Shown here one piece after another: positions 1 to 9,577 of a stretch of 64,000 nt of DNA. Positions within the stretch are counted from its first letter, which is position 1. Every line of letters starts with the position of its first letter. The DNA is taken from NCBI RefSeq assembly GCF_002261475.1, contig NZ_NEVN01000004.1:682001-746000 (forward strand), written 5' to 3'. The position numbers and the translations under genes were made by a program. Under the pieces are notes generated by a model. That model saw only the letters and a program-made list of their open reading frames with translations, made no database searches and was not told the origin of the DNA. The DNA comes from Bordetella genomosp. 5. GTDB taxonomy: Bacteria > Pseudomonadota > Gammaproteobacteria > Burkholderiales > Burkholderiaceae_B.

Positions 1-34
1 TGAAGGGCGAGGACGGCAAGGCACATGGCGGATC

Positions 35-583
35 CTAGGTCGCGTCGACGTCGGCCGCGCCGGCGGGCGGGGCGGAATCGGCCTGCACGGGCGCGGCATC
101 GGGCGGGCGCACCAGGGGGGCCACGCGGGGCCGCGCGATGCGAAAGTAGTCGTCCGCCCGCATCAGGATCGACGCGTCGAGGCGGCCGGCGTTGAAAACG
201 ATCTGCTCATGACGGTGCTCGAGCGTGGGATCCACCAGCAGCATCAGATCCGGATTGAACGAAAAGGGCGGAATCGCGCCGATCTCGCAGCCCGTGAGTT
301 CGCGGGCGAGGTCACGCGTGGCCAGCGATGCCTTCTTGCCACCCGCCGCGGCGGCGATCGCGTCGAGATCGGCCTGGCCATCGGCCGGGAAGACGGCCAG
401 CACATGCTGGCGCACGGTGGAGCTCATTTTCACGCGGCAGACCAGAGCCTTGGCGCCCTGGCTGACCTGCGTGCCACGGATCGCGGCCACCTCGGCGGAA
501 CGGCCCTCCGCCGCGTGGCGCAGAAGCTGATAGGTGGCGCCTTGCGCGTCGAGCAGGTCTTGCAATTGCTGGAAGATGTCCAT
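35..583 (-). CDS. YbaK/EbsC-family aminoacyl-tRNA editing-type protein
   Basis: About 182 aa. Family members remove wrongly attached amino acids from tRNA (for example Cys- or Ala-tRNAPro). The sequence reads as a single YbaK/ProX domain: an N-terminal helix (MDIFQQLQDLLDAQ), an early conserved stretch with RHAAEGRSAEVAAIRG and QGAKALVCRV, and a later EIGAIPPFSFNPDLMLLVD segment followed by HEQIVFNAGRLDASI, the usual place for the editing pocket. A short Ala/Pro/Asp-rich tail follows. The reading frame is open for 68 more codons upstream, but the N-terminus of the family fits the ATG at 583. It is transcribed away from the oxidoreductase at 778. Which amino acid it edits cannot be told. Confidence 0.8.
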   Translation of the reverse strand: MDIFQQLQDLLDAQGATYQLLRHAAEGRSAEVAAIRGTQVSQGAKALVCRVKMSSTVRQHVLAVFPADGQADLDAIAAAAGGKKASLATRDLARELTGCEIGAIPPFSFNPDLMLLVDPTLEHRHEQIVFNAGRLDASILMRADDYFRIARPRVAPLVRPPDAAPVQADSAPPAGAADVDAT

Positions 584-777
584 CGTCGGAGGGGCGCCGC
601 CGCGAAGGCGGAATGAGCTGTCGAACGGGGCTCCATGATACGCCGCCGCGTGCGTAGGGCCCCGCAAGGCGCATGGTGTAAAAGAGAGGGAACGGGCGCG
701 GACAGGTTGCCCGGCCGGCGTCACCGGCCATGCGGACCCGCGCCCACCATGCGCATTGCGCGAGGAGGCTGTATCCG

Positions 778-1830
778 ATGACGACATCTCAATCCGCCAC
801 GATCAATCGCCGTGTCGTGCTCGCACGGCGCCCGCAGGGCGAGCCCGTTGCCGAGGATTTCCGGCTCGAGACCGATGCGGTGCCCACACCCGGCGAGGGC
901 CAGGTGCTGCTGCGCACCGTCTATCTCTCGCTCGATCCCTACATGCGCGGCCGCATGAGCGACGCGGCGTCGTACGCCGATCCCGTGGCGCTGGGCGCGG
1001 TGATGGTGGGCGGCACGGTCAGTCGCGTCGTGGCCAGCCATCATCCCAAATATCAGGTCGGCGACTGGGTGCTGTCGTATGCCGGCTGGCAGGACTACAG
1101 CCTGTCGGATGGCACGGGTCTGCTGCCGCTCGGCGCGGCGCCGGAGCATCCCTCGTATGCGCTGGGCGTGCTGGGCATGCCGGGCTATACCGGCTACCAG
1201 GGGCTGCTGGACATCGGCCAGCCCCAGCCCGGCGAAACCGTGGTGGTCGGCGCGGCCACCGGCGCGGTGGGCTCGGTCGTCGCGCAGGTGGCACGGCTGA
1301 AGGGTTGCCGGGTCGTCGGCGTGGCGGGCGGCGCCGACAAGTGCCGCTACGCCGTCGAAGTGCTGGGCATGGACGCGTGCGTGGATCATCGTGGCCCGGA
1401 CCTGGCCGGCGCGCTCGCGGAGGTCACGCCCAAGGGCATCGACGTGTATTTCGAGAACGTGGGCGGCAAGACTTTCGACGCGGTCCTGCCGCGTCTCAAT
1501 ACCCGCGCACGTATTCCGGTGTGCGGCCTGATCTCGGCCTATAACGCCACGTCGCTGCCCGACGGTCCGGATCGACTGCCGCTGCTGACGCGTACCATTC
1601 TGACCAAGCGCTTGCGCGTGCAGGGCTTCATCATCATGCAGGACTATCCCGATGGATTCGGCGCGTTCCGGCGCGAGATGACGGGATGGCTGGAGCAAGG
1701 CCAGGTCAAGTATCGCGAGGACGTGGTCGAGGGATTGCAGGCCGCGCCGCAGGGCCTCATCGGCCTGTTGCGAGGAGAAAACGCCGGCAAGCGCATCGTG
1801 CGCGTCGGCACGGACGAAGGGAGTGCATGA
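778..1830 (+). CDS. NADP-dependent zinc-free MDR oxidoreductase (CurA-like)
   Basis: 350 aa. Medium-chain dehydrogenase/reductase of the leukotriene B4 dehydrogenase/curcumin reductase type, which reduces alpha,beta-unsaturated carbonyls with NADPH. Visible features are the SLDPYMRGRM motif near residue 50, the nucleotide-binding loop with VVVGAATGAVGSVVAQ, VVGVAGGADKC, and YFENVGGKTFDAVLP. No structural or catalytic zinc cysteine cluster is seen. The start at 778 is chosen because GAGGAG lies about 10 bases upstream; upstream in-frame codons lack this. The next gene overlaps its stop codon by ATGA, so the two form a translationally coupled pair. The natural substrate is unknown. Confidence 0.88.
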   Translation: MTTSQSATINRRVVLARRPQGEPVAEDFRLETDAVPTPGEGQVLLRTVYLSLDPYMRGRMSDAASYADPVALGAVMVGGTVSRVVASHHPKYQVGDWVLSYAGWQDYSLSDGTGLLPLGAAPEHPSYALGVLGMPGYTGYQGLLDIGQPQPGETVVVGAATGAVGSVVAQVARLKGCRVVGVAGGADKCRYAVEVLGMDACVDHRGPDLAGALAEVTPKGIDVYFENVGGKTFDAVLPRLNTRARIPVCGLISAYNATSLPDGPDRLPLLTRTILTKRLRVQGFIIMQDYPDGFGAFRREMTGWLEQGQVKYREDVVEGLQAAPQGLIGLLRGENAGKRIVRVGTDEGSA

Positions 1831-2510
1831 TGAAGATCCTGATGGTGCTGACCTCGCACGACCGGCTGGGCGACACGGGCCGCAAGACGGGCTTCTGGCT
1901 CGAGGAGTTCGCCGCGCCTTATTACGTCTTCAAGGATGCGGGCGCCGAGCTGGTGCTGGCCTCGCCGGCGGGCGGGCAGCCGGCGCTCGATCCCAAGAGC
2001 AGTGATCCGGACGCGCAGACCGAGGCCACGCGCCGTTTCGATGCCGATGCCGAGGCCCAGGCACGCCTGGCCGCCACGGTGCCGCTCGCGCAGGTCGACG
2101 CGGCCGAGCATGACGCCGTGTTCTATCCCGGTGGCCATGGGCCGCTGTGGGATCTGGCGGAAGACCGCCGCTCGATCTCGCTGATCGAGACGCTGCTCGC
2201 GGCGGGCAAGCCCGTGGCCGCGGTCTGTCATGCGCCGGGCGTGCTGCGCCATGCGAAGGCCGCCGATGGCCGTCCGCTCGTGGCGGGACGGCACGTGACG
2301 GGCTTCTCCGATACCGAAGAGCGGGCGGTGCAACTCGAGAAGGTGGTGCCGTTCCTGGTGGAAGACGAGCTCAAGCGGCTGGGCGGGCACTACACGCGCG
2401 GACCCGACTGGGCCGTGCACGTGGCCAGCGATGGCCTGCTCATCACCGGTCAGAACCCGGCCTCGTCGGAAGCGGCGGCCCGCGCGTTGCTCGCCGCGCT
2501 CGAGAACTGA
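1827..2510 (+). CDS. DJ-1/PfpI-family protein (Hsp31/glyoxalase III-like)
   Basis: 227 aa. Class I glutamine amidotransferase-like fold of the DJ-1 superfamily. The nucleophile elbow is AVCHAPG with Cys134 followed by His135, the acidic partner is Glu26 in FWLEEFAAPYY, and the DAVFYPGGHGPLWDL segment is typical of the Hsp31/YajL-type enzymes that act as cofactor-free glyoxalases or stress chaperones. Two consecutive ATG codons (1827 and 1830) are possible starts; 1827 overlaps the upstream stop codon. Pairing with a reductase for reactive carbonyls suggests a small aldehyde/carbonyl detoxification operon. That is inferred from context only. Confidence 0.88.
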   Translation: MMKILMVLTSHDRLGDTGRKTGFWLEEFAAPYYVFKDAGAELVLASPAGGQPALDPKSSDPDAQTEATRRFDADAEAQARLAATVPLAQVDAAEHDAVFYPGGHGPLWDLAEDRRSISLIETLLAAGKPVAAVCHAPGVLRHAKAADGRPLVAGRHVTGFSDTEERAVQLEKVVPFLVEDELKRLGGHYTRGPDWAVHVASDGLLITGQNPASSEAAARALLAALEN

Positions 2511-2556
2511 GTCAGGAATCAACCAAGTCGCGAACGCGGCGGGGCCCTCCGTGGCC

Positions 2557-4155
2557 TCAGTGCAGGCGGTAGCCCGCCGCGACGGCCGCGAAGGCGGTCT
2601 GCTGGGCCTGCTGCCAGACGGCATCGTGGCCCAGCTCTTCAGCCAGCAGACGGGCCACTTCGGGCGCGGCCGCTTCGGCGGCCGCCGCATCGAGGAACAG
2701 CGCGCGGTTGCGCCGCGCCAGCACGTCTTCGACCGTGCGCGCCAGCTCGGCGCGGGCGGCGTAGCGTACGTGAGCTTCGGTCAGGCCGCTGGCCTTGACC
2801 AGCATGCGGTCGGCACCCGGCAGGGCGCGCACCGTGGCCAGGTCCGTGCCGTAGTAGCTGTCGGGCGTGCCCTGGGCCGCCGGCAGCGCGGTGCCCGGAC
2901 GCGGCGCGCCGTGCAGCGGCAGGGCGGCCGTCGCGCAGGGTCGTTGCGGCAGCAACTGTTTTTCGATGGCGGTATCGATCACGTCCTGGGCCATGCGGCG
3001 ATAGGTCGTCCACTTGCCGCCCGTGACCGTGACCAGACCCGAGGCCGACACCAGAATGGTGTGCTCGCGCGACAGGGACTTGGTGGCGGCATCGCCGGTG
3101 GCCTTCACCAGCGGACGCAGGCCGGCCCAGATGCTGGTGACGTCGGCGCGCGTCGGCTTGCGGGTCAGGTAGCGGCCCGCGGTTTCCAGGATGAAGTCGA
3201 TTTCGCGCTCATCGGCCTTGGGCTCGAGCGGCAGGTCCGAGCGCGGGCTGTCGGTCGTGCCGACGATGGTGTGGCCGTTCCACGGCACCACGAACAGCAC
3301 GCGGCCGTCGTCGGTCTTGGGAATCAGGATGGCGTCGTCGCCCGGCAGGAATTCGCGCGGCAGCGTCAGGTGCGTGCCCTGGCTGGGGGCGACCATGGTC
3401 TGGGCCTGCGGATCGTCCATGCGGCGCACGGCGTCCACCCAGACGCCGGTCGCGTTGATGATGCATTTACCCTGCACGGTGTACTGGCCGCCGCCGATAT
3501 CGTCGCGCAGCGTCACGCCGTCGATCTTGTCGTCCGTGCGCGTCAGCCCTTCGGCGCGCATGTAGTTGATCGCGGTGCCGCCCTGGTCGAACAGCGTGCG
3601 CATCAGCGCCAGCGCCAGGCGCGCGTCGTCGAACTGGCCGTCGTAATAGAGCACACCCCCGCGCAGGCGCTTGCCATTGACCTCGGGCGCGACGGTGGCC
3701 GCGTGAGCGATCGTGTCGGCGCGCGAGAGCCAGCGGCTGGACGCGAGATTCAGCTTGCCGGCCAGCATGTCGTACACCTTGAGGCCGATGCCGTAGAACG
3801 GCTGGTCCAGCAGCGTGTAGGCGGGCACCACGAAGCCCAGCGGCCAGGCCAGGTGCGGGGCATTGCGCGCCAGCAGACCGCGCTCGTGCAGGGCCTCGCG
3901 CACCAGGCTGATGTTGCCCTGGGCCAGGTAGCGCACGCCGCCGTGCACGAGTTTGGTGGCGCGGCTGGAGGTGCCTTTGGCGAAGTCGGCGCCTTCGACC
4001 AGCAGCGTGCGCAGGCCGCGTGCCGCCGCGTCGACCGCGGTGCCCAGGCCCGTGGCGCCGCCGCCGATCACGATCACGTCCCAGGTCTGGGGCTGGCGCA
4101 GGGTGTCTAGGAGGGCCGCGCGGTGGGGCAGGGCAGGAGAGGCGTGTTCAGTCAT
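2557..4155 (-). CDS. glpD: Glycerol-3-phosphate dehydrogenase (FAD, membrane-associated)
   Basis: 532 aa. Oxidises sn-glycerol-3-phosphate to dihydroxyacetone phosphate and passes electrons to the quinone pool from the inner face of the membrane. The N-terminus has the FAD Rossmann motif VIVIGGGATGLGTAVDAAARG, followed by the GlpD signature KGTSSRATKLVHGGVRYL. Further on are QGTHLTLP, VVPWNGHTIVGTTDSP and SGLVTVTGGKWTTYRRMAQD, all typical of aerobic GlpD; a C-terminal DAO_C helical domain follows. The frame is open to 4242, but the ATG at 4155 gives the usual N-terminus and avoids overlap with glpR, which ends 47 bases upstream. Likely cotranscribed with glpR. Confidence 0.93.
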   Translation of the reverse strand: MTEHASPALPHRAALLDTLRQPQTWDVIVIGGGATGLGTAVDAAARGLRTLLVEGADFAKGTSSRATKLVHGGVRYLAQGNISLVREALHERGLLARNAPHLAWPLGFVVPAYTLLDQPFYGIGLKVYDMLAGKLNLASSRWLSRADTIAHAATVAPEVNGKRLRGGVLYYDGQFDDARLALALMRTLFDQGGTAINYMRAEGLTRTDDKIDGVTLRDDIGGGQYTVQGKCIINATGVWVDAVRRMDDPQAQTMVAPSQGTHLTLPREFLPGDDAILIPKTDDGRVLFVVPWNGHTIVGTTDSPRSDLPLEPKADEREIDFILETAGRYLTRKPTRADVTSIWAGLRPLVKATGDAATKSLSREHTILVSASGLVTVTGGKWTTYRRMAQDVIDTAIEKQLLPQRPCATAALPLHGAPRPGTALPAAQGTPDSYYGTDLATVRALPGADRMLVKASGLTEAHVRYAARAELARTVEDVLARRNRALFLDAAAAEAAAPEVARLLAEELGHDAVWQQAQQTAFAAVAAGYRLH

Positions 4156-4201
4156 GGAATGGGCGTGCGGAGTATGAGAGGGACGGGCCGATGCGGCCGG
4201 C

Positions 4202-5020
4202 TCAAGGGGTGTCGTTGAAGTCGTCGGTGGCGTGCAGGACATCCTCGCCGGGGCCGGCGTCGGAGATCTCGCAGCGCACGCCGGCTTCGCTCAGGGCCTG
4301 CGCGAGCTGCGCATGCGGGCGGGCATCGGTAAAGAAGCGGTCGATCTTGGAGATGTGGGCCAGCTCGACCATGGCCTGGCGCTGGAACTTGCTGCTGTCG
4401 GCAGCCAGCCACACCTCACGCGATTGCTCGATGATGCTGCGGGCCACGCGCACTTCGCGGAAGTCGTAGTCGCGCAGCGTGCCATCGGCCTCTATGCCCG
4501 AGATGCCGATCAGGCCGATGTCGACCTTGAACTGGCGGATGAAATCGATCGTGGCCTCGCCGGTGATGCCGCGGTCGCGCGGGCGCACCACGCCACCGGC
4601 GATGATCACCTCGCAATCCGGGTTGTCGGACAGGATGTCGGCCACGTGCAGGTTGTTGGTGATCACGCGCAGGCCGCGATGGCGCAGCAGCGCGCGCGCG
4701 ATGGCTTCGGTGGTGGTGCCGATATTGATCAGAAGCGAACAGCCATCGGGCACGGCGCGGGCCACGGCCTCGGCGATGCGGCGTTTGCCGTCGGCATGAA
4801 GCCCCTGGCGCTTGCGATACGCGATATTCTCGATGGTGGAGGCTTCGATCCGGACGCCGCCATGAAAGCGTGCCAACATGCCAGCCTCGGCCAGCAGATT
4901 GACGTCGCGCCGCACGGTTTGCAGCGTGACGTCGAAATGGCGCGCCAGGGCCTCGATCGAAGCCGATCCCTGGCTTCGGACCAGCTCGACCAGGGCGCTT
5001 TGTCGTGGATTGAGTGTCAT
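4202..5020 (-). CDS. glpR: DeoR-family repressor, probable GlpR
   Basis: 272 aa. N-terminal DeoR winged helix (RQSALVELVRSQGSASIEALARHF, then VTLQTVRRDVNLLAEAG) and a C-terminal sugar-phosphate-binding domain (DeoRC) with INIGTTTEAIARALL and the HISKIDRFFTD segment. In known systems GlpR is released from DNA by glycerol-3-phosphate. Its position between glpD and the divergent glycerol ABC operon makes control of both arms the natural reading. The start at 5020 is chosen because the HTH begins about 5 residues later; the open frame upstream runs through the A/T-rich promoter region and encodes implausible residues. Confidence 0.9.
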   Translation of the reverse strand: MTLNPRQSALVELVRSQGSASIEALARHFDVTLQTVRRDVNLLAEAGMLARFHGGVRIEASTIENIAYRKRQGLHADGKRRIAEAVARAVPDGCSLLINIGTTTEAIARALLRHRGLRVITNNLHVADILSDNPDCEVIIAGGVVRPRDRGITGEATIDFIRQFKVDIGLIGISGIEADGTLRDYDFREVRVARSIIEQSREVWLAADSSKFQRQAMVELAHISKIDRFFTDARPHAQLAQALSEAGVRCEISDAGPGEDVLHATDDFNDTP

Positions 5021-5157
5021 GGTTGCATCATAAAACAACAAAACCGAAAAATGATGACGCAGTGCGGGATTGTTTTTGGTTCGTTTCTTCTGTAAAACGC
5101 AAAAAAACAAAAGAAAGCGCACGCAGCACCCTTGAAGTCGCAGCATCGCCGATGGCT
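5021..5157. promoter_or_regulatory. glpR/glpS divergent control region
   Basis: An island much richer in A/T than its surroundings. On the plus strand TTGTTT (5070-5075) and TAAAAC (5093-5098) are separated by 17 bases, a plausible sigma-70 promoter for glpS. Around it lie several related T-rich half sites on both strands, such as TTTTGGTTCGTTT, and on the reverse strand TTTTTCGGTTTTG and TTTTTGCGTTTTAC. They resemble the short T/G/C-rich operators of DeoR regulators and are candidate GlpR sites. The promoter is reasonably supported; the operator assignment is inference. Confidence 0.5.
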
Positions 5158-5169
5158 GGAGGAGGCCGG

Positions 5170-6369
5170 ATGGAGCTGGTGTTGGATGGCATCGAAGTGC
5201 ATGCCGGGTCTCAGGTCCACCTGTATCCCATGAGCCTGGCGCCCGTGCCGGGCGCCATGACGGTGCTGCTGGGGGCCACCCTGGCGGGCAAGACCACGCT
5301 GATGCGCGTCATGGCCGGGCTCGACCGCCCCAGCGGCGGCCACGTGCGCGTCGATGGCCACGACGTCACCGGCGTGCCGGTGCGCCAGCGCAACGTGGCG
5401 ATGGTGTATCAGCAGTTCATCAACTATCCCTCGCTCACCGTCGCCGACAACATCGCCTCGCCGCTGCGCCTGCGCGGCGGCAAGCGTGCCGACATCGACG
5501 CCGCCGTGCGCGCCATGGCGGCCCGCCTGCGCATCGATCACCTGCTGGAGCGCCTGCCCGCGGAGCTGTCGGGCGGGCAGCAGCAGCGCGTGGCACTGGC
5601 GCGGGCGCTCGTGAAGCAGGCGCCGCTGGTGCTGCTCGACGAGCCGCTGGTCAATCTGGATTACAAGCTGCGCGAATCCCTGCGCGACGAGCTCGCCGGC
5701 CTGTTTGCCGAGGGCCGCTCGACGGTGGTCTACGCCACCACCGAGCCGGCCGAGGCGCTGTTGCTGGGCGGCCACACCGCGGTGCTGGACGCCGGCGAAC
5801 TGCTGCAGTACGGGCCCACGGTCGAGGTCTTTCACCGGCCGGCCTCGCTGCGCGTGGCGCGCGCATTCAGCGACCCACCCATGAATCTGTTCGCGGCCGA
5901 GCGCGAGGCGGGTGGCCTGCGCCTGCCAGGCGGGCTGTTCCTGGCGCGCGCGCTGCCCGAGGCGGCGGCCGGCGCGGCGGCGCCCGGCGCATCGGCGCCC
6001 GGCGCATCGGCGCGCGGCGCTCCGGCGCCCGACGCAGCGGCGGCCGGCGCTCCGGCACCCGTCGCTCCGACGCCCGATGCCTCGCGCCAGACCCTGACGG
6101 CCGGCATTCGCGCCGGCGCGTTCCGGCTGGCGCCGCGTCCGGGCGACGTGGCCCTGCCCGGGACGGTGGCCCTGGCCGAGATATCGGGTTCCGACACCTT
6201 CCTGCATCTGGACACCGCCGCCGGATCGATCGTGGCGCAGTTGCCCGGCGTGCATCGCCACGCCCTGCAGGCGCCGCTTACGCTGCACGTCGATCCGGCC
6301 GACACCTACGCCTTCGATGCGGCGGGCTGGCTGCTGGCCGCGCCCTCGGCGCGGCGGGAGATGCGCTGA
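5170..6369 (+). CDS. glpS: Glycerol ABC importer, ATPase subunit GlpS
   Basis: 399 aa. First ATPase of a GlpSTPQUV-type glycerol importer. It keeps the signature ELSGGQQQR (residues 132-140) and Walker B VLLDEP (154-159). The P-loop reads GATLAGKTT (35-43) instead of the usual GxSGxGKST/T, and the switch His expected after Walker B is Thr191 in VVYATTEP. Partner GlpT shows the reverse pattern, so the pair may have only one complete ATP site. Between the ATPase core and the C-terminal regulatory fold, around residues 265-303, lies an inserted Ala/Pro/Gly pentapeptide repeat. GGAGGA lies just upstream of the ATG at 5170, which decides the start. The next gene overlaps by one base. Confidence 0.88.
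   Translation: MELVLDGIEVHAGSQVHLYPMSLAPVPGAMTVLLGATLAGKTTLMRVMAGLDRPSGGHVRVDGHDVTGVPVRQRNVAMVYQQFINYPSLTVADNIASPLRLRGGKRADIDAAVRAMAARLRIDHLLERLPAELSGGQQQRVALARALVKQAPLVLLDEPLVNLDYKLRESLRDELAGLFAEGRSTVVYATTEPAEALLLGGHTAVLDAGELLQYGPTVEVFHRPASLRVARAFSDPPMNLFAAEREAGGLRLPGGLFLARALPEAAAGAAAPGASAPGASARGAPAPDAAAAGAPAPVAPTPDASRQTLTAGIRAGAFRLAPRPGDVALPGTVALAEISGSDTFLHLDTAAGSIVAQLPGVHRHALQAPLTLHVDPADTYAFDAAGWLLAAPSARREMR
5962..6080 (+). repeat. 15-bp imperfect tandem repeat inside glpS
   Basis: Seven to eight degenerate 15-bp units of the type TCGGCGCCCGGCGCA, each coding five residues of the pattern A-x-A-P-G. Two adjacent units are nearly identical; later ones have drifted. The repeat keeps the frame and forms a flexible linker between the ATPase and its C-terminal domain. 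A similar pentapeptide repeat sits in the DUF502 gene near 13.8 kb. Confidence 0.8.
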
Positions 6370-7453
6370 TGGCACGTATCGACCTCGACCTCGCACACGC
6401 CTATGTGCCGCATCCCCAGCGCGACGAGGATTACGCGCTGCTGCCCCTGCGCTCTACGTTCGAGGACGGCGGCGCGTACGCGCTGCTCGGCCCCTCGGGC
6501 TGCGGCAAGACCACGCTGCTCAACTGCGTGTCCGGGCTGTTGCGCCCCTCGCGCGGCAAGGTGATGTTCGACGGGCGCGACGTGACGGCGCTCTCGCCGC
6601 AGGCCCGCAACATCGCCCAGGTGTTCCAGTTTCCGGTGGTGTACGACACGATGACGGTGGCGCAGAACCTGGCGTTTCCGCTGCGCAACCGCGGCGTGCC
6701 GGCGGCCCAGGTGCGCGAGCGGGTCGGCCGCATCGCCGAGATGCTCGAACTCTCGAACGTGCTCGACCGGCGCGCCAGCAACCTCACCGCCGATGCCAAG
6801 CAGAAGATCTCGCTCGGCCGCGGCCTGGTCCGCAACGATGTGTCGGCCGTGCTGTTCGACGAGCCGCTCACGGTGATCGACCCGCATCTCAAGTGGGAGC
6901 TGCGGCGCAAGCTCAAGGAAATTCACCACGAGCTGCGGCTGACGCTGATCTACGTCACGCACGACCAGACCGAGGCGCTGACCTTCGCCGATCAGGTGGT
7001 GGTGATGTCGCGCGGCAAGGCGGTGCAGGTCGGCACCGCCGACGATCTGTTCGAACGGCCCGCGCACACCTTCGTGGGGCATTTCATCGGTTCGCCGGGC
7101 ATGAATTTTCTGGCCGCGGTGTGGCAGGACGGCACGCTGCAGGTCGGCGAGTATCGCCTGGACGGGCTCACCGCCGCCCAGGCGCTGCGGCTCGACGCCG
7201 AGGGGCCCGTCACGCTCGGCGTGCGGCCCGACTACCTGCGCCAGGTCGCGCCGGGCACGCCGGGCGCCGTGCCGGTGCGGCTCGCGCGGGTGCAGGACGT
7301 GGGCACCTATGGCCTGCTCACCGGCGAATTCGAAGGCACGACGCTGCGCGCCCGCGTGCCGCTCGAGCCGGGCCTGCCGGCGGTCGGCCAGACCGTCTGG
7401 CTTGCCGTGATCAATCATCACACCTGCTTCTACCGCAACGAGGAGCTGATCCA

Positions 7454-7457
<4 letters not shown>
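6369..7457 (+). CDS. glpT: Glycerol ABC importer, ATPase subunit GlpT
   Basis: 362 aa. Second ATPase of the glycerol importer; this GlpT is not the E. coli glycerol-3-phosphate antiporter of the same name. Walker A is canonical (GPSGCGKTT, 41-49), Walker B is VLFDEP (161-166) and the switch His198 is present in YVTHDQTEAL. The ABC signature is degenerate: NLTADAKQKISLGR replaces LSGGQxxR (about 138-151). The C-terminus is a MalK-like regulatory OB fold (LGVRPDYLR). Its ATG overlaps the last base of the glpS stop, and its own stop overlaps the glpP start, indicating tight translational coupling. Confidence 0.88.
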
Positions 7458-9137
<1,680 letters not shown>

Positions 9138-9154
9138 GCGCAGGGAGACACGCG

Positions 9155-9463
9155 ATGTTCGACTGGATGGTCTGGACGCTGCCGGTGGCGATCCTTTTTT
9201 CGTGTGTGGTGCTCATGCTGGCCGGCATGACGCTCTGGGAGCTGAAGTCGCCCACCCGCCTGCGCAAGGGGTTTCTGCCGATCGCCACCACGCGCGGCGA
9301 CCGGCTCTTCATCGGCCTGATGCTGGCGGCATGGATCAACCTGGCGTATGTGGGGCTGGGCGAGCACTTCGTAACGTGGTTCACGCTGGACCAGCCGCCG
9401 ACGCTGTGGCTGGGGTTCGTGATTTCGATGGTGATGCTGGTGGTGGTGATGCGCAAGGGATGA
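9155..9463 (+). CDS. glpU: Small membrane protein GlpU (DUF2160)
   Basis: 102 aa with about three hydrophobic segments (residues 1-25, about 47-62 and 84-97) separated by short basic loops including WELKSPTRLRKGF. This small protein is a constant member of GlpSTPQUV clusters, between the permeases and the binding protein; its exact role is not known. AGGGA lies about 8 bases before the ATG at 9155. Confidence 0.8.
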   Translation: MFDWMVWTLPVAILFSCVVLMLAGMTLWELKSPTRLRKGFLPIATTRGDRLFIGLMLAAWINLAYVGLGEHFVTWFTLDQPPTLWLGFVISMVMLVVVMRKG

Positions 9464-9577
9464 GGGCGGCGGACGCTATGCACCGCCGCAGTCAGTGAGG
9501 ATTACCAGGACCACGGCCCCGCCTTCCCGGCCCGCGTCCGGCAGCACAACACGGGAAAGCCCAACGAGGAGACAGTC

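Noticed and set aside
5170..6369. GlpS as a decayed pseudogene because of its odd P-loop
   Set aside because: The frame is intact, LSGGQ and Walker B are conserved, translation is coupled to glpT, and the defects are complementary to those of GlpT.
9464..9577. Extra small gene between glpU and glpV
   Set aside because: No open frame with a start and ribosome site; the sequence is only a leader with the glpV ribosome-binding site.
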